From positions 62,001 through 126,000 of the forward strand of contig JAOANU010000021.1 of the NCBI GenBank assembly GCA_034387635.1: 64,000 nt of DNA. The letters run 5' to 3'. Source of the DNA: Rhodosporidiobolus odoratus (taxonomy: Eukaryota > Basidiomycota > Microbotryomycetes > Sporidiobolales > Sporidiobolaceae). Of this stretch, positions 10,776-21,090 are shown piece after piece. Each line of letters starts with the position of its first letter. Positions within the stretch are counted from its first letter, which is position 1. Below the pieces are notes generated by a model that worked only from the letters and a program-made list of their open reading frames with translations, was not told the origin of the DNA and searched no databases. The translations under genes were made by a program, and so were the position numbers.

Positions 10776-11162
10776 AGGTGCCGAGGAGGAAGGCGGCTTG
10801 AAAGGGAGAGAAAAACTGCTTGATTCGCTTGATGTCTTGTGTAGGTGGTCTTGTTTAGCTACAGTCCTCGTTGTGCTTGTTGCCGTTCTTTCTTTGTATT
10901 CGATCTCACCTTGTTCAAGCTTAGCGAGAGAATTGGTAAGAGAGGAAGATAAGGCGACAGAAAGAAAGGACGAGTAAGGGAAGGCACCCTTCATATTCTG
11001 TTGAGCGAAGGACTTGTACCATGGGCTGAGTCGAAGGAGGAGAGGTGAGCTTTATGACCACGATCAGTTCTGATGAAAGAGATCGCTCGAGCACTGCATC
11101 TGAAAATCTCCTCTTTACCCCTTGTCCCGAGCGTACCTCAGCCTCGCCCCCCCTTCTCCGTC
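10776..11162. other. Convergent 3' intergenic
   Basis: 387 bases between two convergent genes, holding both 3'UTRs. Nothing else recognised. Confidence 0.5.
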
Positions 11163-12430
11163 CTACAGAGGCAGTAACCTCTCCAAAGCGGGTTTGAGCT
11201 GCTTTGCCCATTTACCCTCGAGTCGGTCGATCCATGCTGCGATGTTTCCAGTCTCTTTGGCTCGCCAGATCTCATGAGAGAGGGCGGGACAAGCGGCGCG
11301 CATCATGTGATACCTACAGTGTGGCGGACGAGTTAGACGAGAGAATGACAAGGGGGGAAAGAGCTGGACCAAGAAGGCGAGGCGGGTGAGTAGTGGGCGG
11401 GACACGCACCGGCCATACACGACATAGTCCACAAAGCCGGGGTGCTGACCCGCCATGTAGGGAGAGGTGGCGAGGACTTCGTTGACGGGGAAGAGGGCGG
11501 CTTTGGCGTGTGCGGTGAGAGCGGCTGAGGTAGTGAGGTGGAGAGAAATCGGTCAGAACAGCTTCGGAAGTATGAAAAAAAGGGGCTGATTGCTACGCAC
11601 CCTTGTTTAGCGAGGTGATGGTCTTCCAGGCATCTTTGGCGCCGAGCTTGTAGTCCGAGGTGAAGTACTCTCGCTCCTGTGAGGTGAGAAGGGGAAGTGG
11701 GAGTCGGAGTCGGAAACGGATCGAGGTGCCAGCAGCATGCAAAGCCGGTAGCGAGACAAGCGTACAGCAGGATCGTGCATCAAGTCGGCGATACCTTGAG
11801 CCGAGAGCTCGAAGAAAGGTGCCCATTGCGAGTCTGAGTCGCCCAAGCCTGTACTTTGCGCCAAGAGGAGAAAAAGGGGAGATGAGAAGAGCAAGGTCTG
11901 AGCCGCAAGCACGCTGGAGACGAAACGGGGAGTACAAGCGCACCCTTGTTGATGAGAACGGCGTAGTTTTTGGCTAGCTGTAGACCGGGAGCCGAAGGCG
12001 AGACGGGAGTGAGAGCGTCGGGGAGGAAAAGCGACGGTCGGTCGGGGTAGGTCTTTTCAAGCCATCTAAGTGAGCGACAAGCGGAAGTCAGAGAGCGGCT
12101 GGTACAGAGACGTGAGTGATGACGGATTTACTCGGCGATGTGCCAGCTGTCGGTAATGAGTTGGCCGTCTGGCAACTCGATAAAGGGGACTGCGAAGCGA
12201 GGAGACCAAGTCAGCTCGCGGGAAGTGGGGAATGCTGACTGGAGCGTACTGATGGCCCTGTCCCTGCCCTGTCTGTTGGCGTACTGCTTGAGTTGGGAAT
12301 AAGTAAGATCTCGTACGTCAAAGTCGAGGTTGTAGTGAAGGAGAGCAAGTCGAGCCTTCCACGTGTTTGGACTGAAGTAGGGACCTTGGTGGTCAGGTAC
12401 TAGGTCGTACAAGATGATCCTGTCAGTCAT
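11163..12430 (-). CDS. Glutathione S-transferase, etherase-like class
   Basis: Seven or more exons on the minus strand from the ATG at 12430 to the stop at 11163 give about 261 residues, a normal GST length. The N-terminal thioredoxin-like domain is clear: RIILYDLVPDHQGPYFSPNT with WKARLALLHYNLDF, the cis-Pro strand (IPFIELPDGQLITDSWHIAE) and WLEKTYPDRPSLF. The helical C-terminal domain includes YMAGQHPGFVDYVVYGR and ends in an amphipathic helix (LKPALERLLPL). The pattern FSPNTWKARLAL is like the fungal etherase-related (GTE/Ure2-neighbour) classes, where the catalytic residue is a Ser just before the Pro-Asn; this class assignment is from family knowledge. Such enzymes conjugate glutathione to electrophiles in the cytosol. 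One junction (near 12245) gives Ile-Pro where most GSTs have Val-Pro, which is acceptable. It is convergent with the F-box gene and divergent from SPT16. Confidence 0.85.
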
Positions 12431-12952
12431 CGTGAGCGTATCAGAGTGTCGTAAAGGGGAGAACGAGACGACGCACTTCGACGCGACTACTTTGTCAATT
12501 CTCTCTCCTCTTCACTTGCCTCTGACTGCTGCTAGTCAGCTAGTCAGCTAGTCAGCCAACCGTACACTCTACAGTAAGCTAGACTTACCCCTCCATCAGT
12601 TCCGACGCGTCCCATACCCTCAAGGTATCCCCCCCCGAGACTACACCTCCACCCGAACCACACCACGAGATGAACTGCACCAACAGCCACACCAGCTCAC
12701 GCTAGACCAAGCGAGGTCACACACGAGGGGGAGACGACTGGCGCATAGCTATCGTACAGCTTGCAAACCGTCGAGAGGTCTTGATCGACCGCACCGTCTC
12801 ACCCAGGTTGCTGGCAGGACATGATGGCGAGACCAGCGCACAGAAAAGGAGCATCGGTGACTTGGACCGACACAGTGGGATTGACTCGCCTTCCTCCCAT
12901 TCTGCAGCTTTCTCCTGGTTGACTTCCCTTTTCTCGGTGACTGAGGATAACC
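12431..12952. other. Divergent promoter of GST and SPT16
   Basis: 522 bases between the GST start and the SPT16 initiation codon. It contains a short tandem octamer (12532-12555). The last 100 bases would be the SPT16 5' leader, ending at the A of the split ATG. Confidence 0.45.
12532..12555. repeat. Tandem octamer (ctagtcag) x3
   Basis: Three perfect copies of ctagtcag lie end to end in the divergent GST/SPT16 promoter. They could be a simple-repeat slip product or a reiterated factor site. Confidence 0.8.
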
Positions 12953-15900
12953 AGTACGTCCTTGCCTTTCCTGCCTGTCAACCTGACATCAAGCTGATGC
13001 AGTACTCTCTACAGTGGGCGACGTCGTCATCTCTTCCGCCGTCTTCCACCGCCGCGCATCCAAGGTGTTCGACCAGTGGGATGTGCGTTTTCCTCCTTGG
13101 TCGCCGAGCGTTGTCGTCAGCTGCTTATCCGGGACTGAGTGCTTCACAGGCCAAAGAAGCCGACGCTTCGCCCCTCACCGATGTCGACTATCTTCTCGTC
13201 GTTGCGGGAAACTCGGATGAGGAAAACCCGTACAGGAAGGGGAGCGCTTTGCAGGTGCGTTCATGCTCTTTGACTCTTTTCCGTTGTTCCCCTACCAAGA
13301 CCAAAGATAACTGATAGATGAGTTGGACCGCTCCAGACCTACCTTCTTGGGTACGAGTTTCCGTCTACCTTGATGCTGCTCGGCAAGCGCAAAGTCTATT
13401 TTGTCGTTTCCGCCTCGAAAGGTTTGTCGTTTCTCTCAGCATCCCTTGGTTTCCTAGTAGTTTGATGAGTCTCTCCCGTGAGCGCAGCCAAGCTCCTTCA
13501 GCCGATCTCCAAGCCAGAAGGTTCCGCTACGGTAGAGGTTGAGATCCTCACGAGGGGGAAGGACGAGGCGGAGAACAAGAAGCTGTTCGAAAAGATCATT
13601 GACGTGATCGGTGATAGTGTACGTCCTTAGGGTCTCTCCTTCTCTTCTGCTTTCCTGCATTCTTCGTACTGGTGGAGAAGCAGATTACTTACATCCCTAC
13701 CTGCGCAGGGCAAAGTTGGCGCCCTTCCGAAGGACAAGATGGGTGGCAAGTTTGTGACAGAATGGCAGAACGTTCTCGCTGGGTCGGGCAAGGACATCAA
13801 GGAGGTGGATGTTGCGGTCGGGGTTAGCACGCTTTTGGCCGCGAAGGACTCGGAGGAGCTGGTGCGTCGTCCCTTCCTTATAGCGCCCGAGATAGCCTGA
13901 GGCGTGTCGCTCACCTCGTCCCCGTCTGCAGCGCAACATCCGCAACGCGTCAACTATGACCTCGAAGCTCATGTCGCACTTCAGCGACGCCATGAGTCGC
14001 TACATCGACGAAGGCAAGAAGATCACACACGAGCAGCTTGGAGAGGAGATCGAATCGAAACTGGAGGACAGCAAGTTCTGGAAAAAGCTCAAGTTGGGAG
14101 ACGGGGTGCGTTCTGGACCGCTTTTCTGCTCTTGTAACGATGCCGCCACCCACTCTGCGTCCTTTCCTGACGGCGGTAGCTGACCTTTTTTGGATCTAGT
14201 TCGAGACCGGCTACGGCGACTGGTGCTACTCCCCGATCATTCAGTCCGGCGGAAACTACGACCTAAAGACGTCGGCGCAGACGGACGATCAGCGTCTCAA
14301 GGCTGGCGTGATCCTGTGTTCGCTCGGTATCAGGTACAAGAGCTACTGCAGCAACGTTGGCCGTACTTTCCTCATCGACCCGACATCGGTGCGTTCTTGT
14401 CCCGCTTCTTCCGTGCCTGGCGCGACATAAACAATCAACTCGATCTCCTTCTCACAGGCGCAAGAGAAGAACTACCACTTCTTGGTCGAGCTCCAGAAGC
14501 TCGCCCTGTCGACCCTTCGCGACGGCGCAACTGGCAAGGAGGTCTACGACGCCGTCCTTTCCCACATTCAGTCGAACCGAGAGGACCTCCTCCCCTACTT
14601 CGTCAAGACCGCCGGTTTCGGCATGGGTCTCGAGTTCAGGGATGCGGCGTACCCGCTCACCGCGAAGGGGACTAGGAAGATCATGAGTGACATGACCTTT
14701 TCGTTGACGTTGGGCTTCAATGGCATTCCTGGGGAGAAGGGCAAGCCTGCTTATGCGATTAGTTTGATCGATACGGTTCAGGTTGGGAATGAGGGGAGTA
14801 AGGTGCTTAGCGAGGGGATGAAGGGCAAGGATGAGATGATGTTCTACCTCGAGGTGCGTTTCCCCTATCTTCTCTGCACCATTTGATGTACCAAGCTGAA
14901 GAAGCGACGCCGTTCTTCCGGCCTTCCAGGACGAGCAAAAGAAGCCCTCCAAGGCTGCGACCAACGGCAAATCCTCCGAGCCCACCTCCCGCCGCGGTGC
15001 CGCCCCTACCGCCGTCGTGAAATCCAAAACTCGCAACGAAAACCGCGACCTCGACGCCGATGCCCTGAACCGTCGCAAGCAGCACCAGCGTGAGTTGGCG
15101 GAGAGGAGGCAGCAGGATGGGATGGAGAAGTACTCGGAGGAGGGTGGGGCGCAGGGGGGGAGTCGGGAGAAGCAGTGGAGGAGGTTCGAGAGTTATGTCA
15201 AGGAGTCGCAGTTGCCCGAGGCGGTTAGTACGCAGAAGGTGCGTGGTTATCTCTCCTCTTTTCTGCGCCCCTTCGTGCTCGCCTACTGATGCGCTGCATT
15301 CCCGACGACTGCACAGATCGTCGTCGACGCTCGTCGCCTCACCCTCATTCTCCCCATCAACGGCTTCGCGGTGCCTTTCCATGTCAATGCCCTCAAGAGC
15401 TTGATCAAGCAGGAGGAAGGGGATTACACTGTCTTGAGGTTCATGTTCACCACGCCTGGAGCCATCACGGGCAAGAAGGAAGACACGGTTCGTTTCTTGT
15501 ACCGTCTTCTCCTGTTCTGCCTTCCCTCGCTCATGCCCTGCGATCCTCCCTGCCCGACAGCCTTTCGAAGACCCCTCGGCGACCTTTATCCGCGGTATCA
15601 CCTACCGTAGCACCGACTCGTTCCGCTTCACTGAGCTCCACAAAGAGATCAACGATCTCAAGAAGGCGGCAGTCAAGAGGGAGAATGAGAGGAAGGAGTT
15701 GGCGGATGTGGTCGAGCAGGACAAGTTGGTCGAGCTCAGGGGTGCGTCCCATTTCTAACCTCCCGCGAGCGAAATCGTGCAGCCTTGGGCGAGATGTTGA
15801 GCAGTCGCTGATTTGAGCCCTCCGGCGCACAGGCAAGCGCCCTATCAAGCTTACCGAGGTTCAGCTTCGTCCTTCGTTCGACGGCAAGAGGCAATCGGGC

Positions 15901-17283
15901 GACGTCGAGATCCATTCGAACGGTATCCGTTACCAGTCTTCCGTCAAGTCGGACCAGAAACTCGGTACGCTTCTCGACTCCGCCTCTCCTCGTATTGCCG
16001 TTCGCTCATCCGCTGGGTTCTCCCTGGCTTCGCGCAGACATCCTCTTCAGCAACATCAAGCACCTCCTTTTCCAGCCTTGCGACAATGAGCTCATCGTCG
16101 TTCTCCACATCCACCTCAAGAGTCCGATCATGATTGGCAAGAAGAAGGCCAAGGACGTTCAGTTCTTCCGCGAAGTGTCGGATGCTTCCTTCGACGAGAC
16201 TGGCAACAAGAAGCGCAAGCGCAACTACCACGACGAGGACGAGCTTGAGGCTGAACAGGAGGAGAGGAAGAGGCGCGCCGACTTGAACAAGTACTTCAAG
16301 GCCTTCTCGGACAAGATTGCTGAAGCGGTTTGTCTTTTCCTACGTCTCCCAATCTCCCGAATGCAGTCTGACACTGGTTCGTCCTCGCACAGTCTAACGG
16401 GCGGGTCGAAGTCGACATTCCTTTCCGTGAACTCGGATTCCAGGGTGTCCCCTTCCGTTCCAACGTCCTTCTCCAACCGACCACCGAAACCCTCGTCTTC
16501 CTCACCGAACCGCCTTTCCTCGTCCTTACCCTCAGCGAAATCGAAGTCGCCCACCTCGAGCGCGTGCAGTATGGGCTCAAGAACTTCGACTTGGTGTTCG
16601 TCTTCCAAGACTTTACGCGTCCGCCGGTGCATATCAACACGATTCCGTCACCTCAGCTGGACAGCGTCAAGGAATGGTTGGAGTGCGTGGTTCCAGGCTA
16701 AACTTTCGATGTCTGCTCGTGCTGACCTCTCCGATTTCTCCAGCTCGGTCGACATTCCCTTCTCTGAGGGTCCCGTCAACCTTAACTGGCAGGCCATCAT
16801 GAAGACGGTCAACGATGACCCATACGATTTCTTCAAGGAGGGCGGATGGAGCTTCTTGCAGGACAAGGAAGATGTACGTTCCTTCCGACGTTCCCTTCTC
16901 CCTGCCGGTACGCTGACATTCACGCTGCTCTGCTCTTCCTCTCCCTCCTCCACTGGACACAGGAGCGCAACTCGAGCGACGACGACGAAGACGAGTCCGA
17001 GTTTGAAGCCGCATCGAGCGACTTTGACGACTCGGACGGTGGATCTGACAGCGGCTTCTCCGATGCCTCTGCAGACGACTCTGGCTCGGACGCTGGCGAC
17101 TTCTCCGGTTCTTCGGGTGAGGATTGGTCCGACGCTGAGGACAGGTTGGAGAGCAAGGAGAAGGATAAAAAAAAGAGTGGGAAGGGTGGGTACAGTTCGG
17201 ATGCAAGTAGCGGGAGGGGGAAGAAGAGGGGGAAGAGTGGAGGAGGGAAGGTGCCCGTCAAGGTCAAGGGGAAGAAGAAGTGA
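12953..17283 (+). CDS. SPT16: FACT complex subunit SPT16
   Basis: Seventeen coding exons close perfectly and give 1041 residues, the usual SPT16 size. SPT16 with Pob3/SSRP1 forms FACT, which reorganises nucleosomes during transcription and replication in the nucleus. Domains in order: N-terminal peptidase-like lobe ([33 protein letters not shown], then the pita-bread fold with [31 protein letters not shown] and [11 protein letters not shown]), the dimerisation region ([45 protein letters not shown]), the tandem-PH middle domain ([20 protein letters not shown] and [20 protein letters not shown]) and a strongly acidic Ser/Asp C-terminal tail ending in a Lys-rich stretch ([10 protein letters not shown]), which binds histones. 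Exons: A at 12953, 13015-13082, 13150-13254, 13337-13421, 13488-13618, 13709-13861, 13932-14105, 14200-14388, 14458-14853, 14930-15238, 15317-15487, 15561-15741, 15833-15964, 16038-16327, 16393-16682, 16744-16873, 16963-17283. The start is unusual: the only in-frame ATG is made by splicing A to TG. Confidence 0.95.
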
Positions 17284-19059
17284 TGTACATTGTGCTTGTG
17301 TCCCTTCCACTTCATGTAGCATTGTGAAAAGTGCGACGCTTTTACCCTTACTCGACCTTTCTTCCTTATGTGATGCGGCGTCTTCTTCTGGCTGTCGGCT
17401 CTGCACTTCTGCTCGCCGTTGACGACGACTTTGGTTCGTTCTGCTTCCCGTGCACGCACGGCCCTTTGCGCTTTGATGCGCTCATCGTCTCCTCTTTTCC
17501 TCCTCGTCATTTGCTGAATAGCTTTGCTCGTGCCGTGTGCTTCGCGCTCAAATGCTCGTATCTCGATGATGACGATTCCAGTCGGCCGCCACAACTTTGC
17601 CTAGGCTCGCAATCCCGTGCGAGCGGGCACGGCTGAGACCAAGTTTGAGCGAGATTACCACGAGGAGAACGACGCAAGCGAGGGCGGAAACGGTACAAGC
17701 GGGACTCACGAGGAGGAAGCTAACAAGGTTTACCAACGGTCGGCTTACTTTATCTAGAGTCTCGGCGAACATTTGAGGGGAAGAATCCAAGGAGGTGGTC
17801 GAGGTCGCGATTCGCGACGCGGCCTACCAAGGGTGTTTACGTCAAACGGAGCCGTATCTTCGTGTGTCGTACACGATTCAGCCAGATTAGGTTGGCCGCC
17901 CAAGGTTCCGCCGCCTTTGTTCGGCGGCTGTTGTCACGCCTGGCTCTTTTTCCTTTAAGGAAGAAAGATACAAGCTTCGGGATGGATTGTTGTCGCGGCC
18001 GGACGGAGATCTGAGTGACCGGTGCCGTCGCATCGGATGCGGAACGTCGGGGACGAACCTTGCGGCGGTCTTCTCCTGCTGTTCCGCCGCCGGAACGATT
18101 CTTCAAACATGGGGCGAAGAACAACGGGGTTTGGCAGGGCGGGCTCGCCTGGGCTGCTGCCTAGTGACGGTAGAGAACGCTGCCGGACAGAGTGTCTGAA
18201 GCTGATCTGATGAAACAGTACGCGAGGTGATGAAGAAGACGCGTCGAGTCGACGGCGGAGGCAAAAGAGCGGAGGCGTCGTTTATTCTGAGTGCGACGTC
18301 GAGTTGGTACGGTGCGAAGGGAGATCAACGCGATAACAACGCACACTCACCACCTCTTGGCTTCGTATCGCCTGCCTCGCCACCACAGATGTGTCAACGC
18401 GGCATCTTTTCTTCGGCACCGGCAACTTGAAGCACGCGGAACCTGTTTTTGTCTCAGAGAAGGGGAGAGACGTCTCCTGTGAAACAGTTGTCGATGCATC
18501 AGACTCCGACACGCTCCCCCTTGTTGGCGAGATTTCTGCTGCTTTGGCTGGCCGTGAAGCGGCTGGCCAGAAGCAGAGCAAGGAGAGAGAGAAGAAGAAA
18601 AAGAAGTAGAAGATATATCCCAGCTAAAGCAAGCTACAAAAGGTTACGTTAACCTCGAGAGGAAAAACCCGCTGGACCTCTACCGCCTTGCGCGGTGTAC
18701 GAGAGAGGGGGAGGGAGGGACTGACCAAAGACTGACGAATCAGAAGTTCAAGGTCCGGCCGGCCTAAAAGGAGTTTTGGACGGAGATGACTCAACGTTCC
18801 GGACCGTGTTCGGAGACTTGGGGGTCAGCCGTTGAGGTGTCCTCGCGCCTCCGCCCAAAGTTTGCTTGACCTCATCAAGACAAACCCAGATCTGCGGTCA
18901 GCGTGGCATTCAAGAACCTCTCCTGCTCGTATCTTGCTCTCTCCTTGTCATCTCTCCACACGACACCCGCTCCTTCCCCCGAGGCGTTTGTTTCCCGCCC
19001 CCTTTACGACTCTTCACGACTTCACGACCACTCGTTTCCTATCACTGCACTCAACAAAG
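17284..19059. other. Long intergenic stretch with unresolved exon-like segments
   Basis: About 1.8 kb. On the plus strand, fragments between 17780 and 18609 read like exons (EERYKLRDGLLSRPDGDLSD near 17960-18020, then an Asp/Glu/Arg-rich fragment near 18218-18307, and a final frame ending in QKQSKEREKKKKK at 18609). I could not join them in phase, so no gene is called. A minus-strand membrane ORF is listed separately. 18700-19059 is the probable promoter and CT-rich leader of the peptide precursor gene. Confidence 0.35.
17548..17772 (-). CDS. Possible small single-pass membrane protein
   Basis: A 74-codon frame starts at the ATG at 17772 (MFAETLDKVSRPLVNL) and has one strong hydrophobic segment (SALACVVLLVVISLKLGL, about residues 30-47) followed by a basic tail. 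A TAG acceptor-like site lies just upstream in the same frame, so it may instead be the last exon of a longer minus-strand gene. It runs tail-to-tail with SPT16. No family recognised; it could be chance. Confidence 0.25.
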   Translation of the reverse strand: MFAETLDKVSRPLVNLVSFLLVSPACTVSALACVVLLVVISLKLGLSRARSHGIASLGKVVAADWNRHHRDTSI

Positions 19060-20230
19060 ATGAAGTTCACCTCCATCGCCCTTCTCGCCGCCGCCGTCGC
19101 TTCTGTCGCCGCTGCCCCTGCTCCGGTACGTGACGTTACATAGTCAATCAACATGATCTGCACCAACTGACTTACGATAATTTCTTCAGGCATGGGGCCG
19201 TCAAGCTGCCGTCGACGAAACCGACCCGTCCGCTAAGCGTTCCGTGCGTTCCTTCCCTCTCCCTATTGTCACACATGGACTAAACCGCTTCTTCATCACC
19301 AGCTCGACGAGCGTGCCTGGGGCCGTCAAGCCGCTATTTCGGAGGAGGACCCCGCTTTGAAGAAGCGCGCCTGGGGCCGTCAGGCTGCTGTCGGCGAGAC
19401 TGACCCGTCCGCTAAGCGCTCTGTATGTTCCCTCTTCCTCTCTTTCGCCCCGCTCCGCGCTGACTCGTCTCTCGATCAATAGCTCGATGAGCGCGCATGG
19501 GGCCGTCAGCCTGCTGTTGGCGAGACTGACCCGTCTGCCAAGCGCTCTGTACGTTCCTTCCTTTCTCCTTCGTGCTGCCCCGCCTGCAGGCTGACACACA
19601 TCTCTGTTTACAGCTCGATGAGCGCGCTTGGGGTCGCCAGGCTGCCGTCTCAGAGGAGGATCCCGCCTTGAAGAAGCGCGCTTGGGGCCGTCAGGCTGCT
19701 GTCGGCGAGACTGACCCGTCTGCCAAGCGCTCTGTACGTTCCTTCCTTTCTCCTTTTTTTGTTTCTTTGCCCCCACTCTCAGCTGACTCGACCCTTTACA
19801 ACAGCTCGATGAGCGTGCTTGGGGCCGCCAAGCTGCCGTTTCGGAAGAAGACCCGGCCTTGAAGAAGCGCGCTTGGGGCCGTCAGGCTGCCGTTGGAGAG
19901 ACTGATCCGTCCGCTAAGCGCTCTGTACGCTTTTTCCTTTGTCCTCTTTTCTCTTCTAGACTCCGAGCTGATTCGACTTTCGATCAATAGCTCGATGAGC
20001 GTGCTTGGGGCCGCCAAGCTGCCGTTTCGGAGGAGGACCCCGCCTTGAAGAAGCGCGCTTGGGGCCGTCAGGCTGCTGTCGGCGAGACTGACCCGTCCGC
20101 TAAGCGCTCTGTATGTTCCCTCTTCCTCTCTTTCGCCCCGCTCCGCGCTGACTCGTCTCTCGATCAATAGCTCGATGAGCGCGCATGGGGCCGTCAGCCT
20201 GCCGTTGGCGAAACCGACCCGTCCGCCTAA
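19060..20230 (+). CDS. Secreted multi-copy peptide precursor (AWGRQ repeats, Kex2-type sites)
   Basis: Eight exons close in phase (19060-19125, 19190-19243, 19303-19422, 19483-19548, 19614-19733, 19805-19924, 19991-20110, 20171-20230), giving 241 residues. Residues 1-19 (MKFTSIALLAAAVASVAAA) are a textbook signal peptide. The rest is eleven tandem units that all start AWGRQ. Type A (seven copies) is AWGRQ[A/P]AV[G/D]ETDPSA, mostly followed by KR-SLDER; type B (four copies) is AWGRQAA[V/I]SEEDPAL followed by KKR. Internal exons hold one A unit or one B+A pair. KR and KKR are Kex2-type cleavage sites, so the product is probably cut in the Golgi to release two families of about 15-residue peptides; the SLDER spacer could be trimmed like the EA spacers of yeast alpha-factor. 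There is no Cys and no C-terminal CaaX box (the protein ends DPSA), so it is not a farnesylated basidiomycete pheromone. The design matches Kex2-processed repeat proteins (KEPs), yeast alpha-factor and Ustilago repellent precursors, but the core sequence is not one I know. Structural cell-wall peptide or signal peptide are both possible. Confidence 0.9.
19423..19482 (+). repeat. 60-nt intron, copy 1 of an identical pair
   Basis: This intron between exons 3 and 4 of the peptide precursor is base-for-base identical to the intron at 20111-20170 between exons 7 and 8. The exons that follow are also near-identical. It marks a recent duplication or gene conversion of an exon-intron-exon block. Confidence 0.95.
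20111..20170 (+). repeat. 60-nt intron, copy 2 of an identical pair
   Basis: Identical to 19423-19482. The two copies lie 688 nt apart inside the same gene. Confidence 0.95.
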
Positions 20231-21090
20231 TTCAGTCCTCTACTTTTGCCTTCCTTGACGCTTGCTTCGTACCCCGACCTCGTTATTCTCGCATGCACCA
20301 GTTGTCTCCTTCACGCCTATCCGTATGCCTCATGTGACTCGTCTCGCTCTCCACTATCTCCACTTGCACGGTTTACACCTCACGATTTTCTTTGCACTTC
20401 GTATCCTTTTTACGCCTCCTCACGTTGTTGGAATGAATCAGTACTACATCTCTATTCCTGCATCACCTACTATTTGGTTATGCATGACCGGCTGCCTGGG
20501 ACGCGGTCTCCGGTTGACGAGAATGGGGCGAACCAGCCACCTTTAGATGGGATGAAAGAGCCCGGCCCCCTTCTGCCGCTTTGGCGCAAAAACTTGCCGA
20601 TGCAGACCACAAACCGCACGGGCAGGACTGTGCAAAAAGGTGGTCGCTTCGACTGCAACGTCGGGCGCGAGTTCACTAGCGAGGAAGTTGATTGAATCCA
20701 ACAATTGCTGTTCATTTGATCCTTGCACACCACGACTTCTCGCTATCCTGTCGACTGACAAGGCTATCTCAACCCAGCCTTGCAGCCGCTGCTCGCCCGT
20801 CTCCACCTTGAACACCTCCCGTTGCTCCCCCATCTTCGCCCCTTGCCGGCCACCTCCGACAGCCACCTCCGACAGATCTTCACTACACGGTAGCAAGGGA
20901 GTAAGGCAATAGCTGCACATTTACTGTGCGTGCCATGCCTTCGCTTATCTCACTCTGTGACCGTCCCCTTCCTGTCCGACGGGGTCACTCACGAGCGCCG
21001 TCTATGGTTGTTCACGCGGACTCGTCTCCACTGTTGCCGTCCCGTGTCAGCTTACGCAAACTGACCTGATTACTTGACGAGCAGACACCC
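20231..21090. other. Intergenic between peptide precursor and OPT
   Basis: 860 bases; both genes read to the right. A short direct repeat (two copies of cacctccgacag-like text near 20850-20875) is seen. Several open frames of 85-150 codons occur on both strands without domain content. A CTGACC...GAGCAG intron-like end just before 21091 suggests an untranslated first exon for the transporter. Confidence 0.4.

Noticed and set aside
19060..20230. Peptide precursor as a lipidated mating pheromone gene
   Set aside because: No Cys and no CaaX at the C-terminus, and multiple dibasic sites; it does not fit the rhodotorucine-type design.
19060..20230. Repeat array as CRISPR or other DNA repeat
   Set aside because: The repeats are codon-phased exons with introns between them; spacers are introns, not unique spacer sequences.
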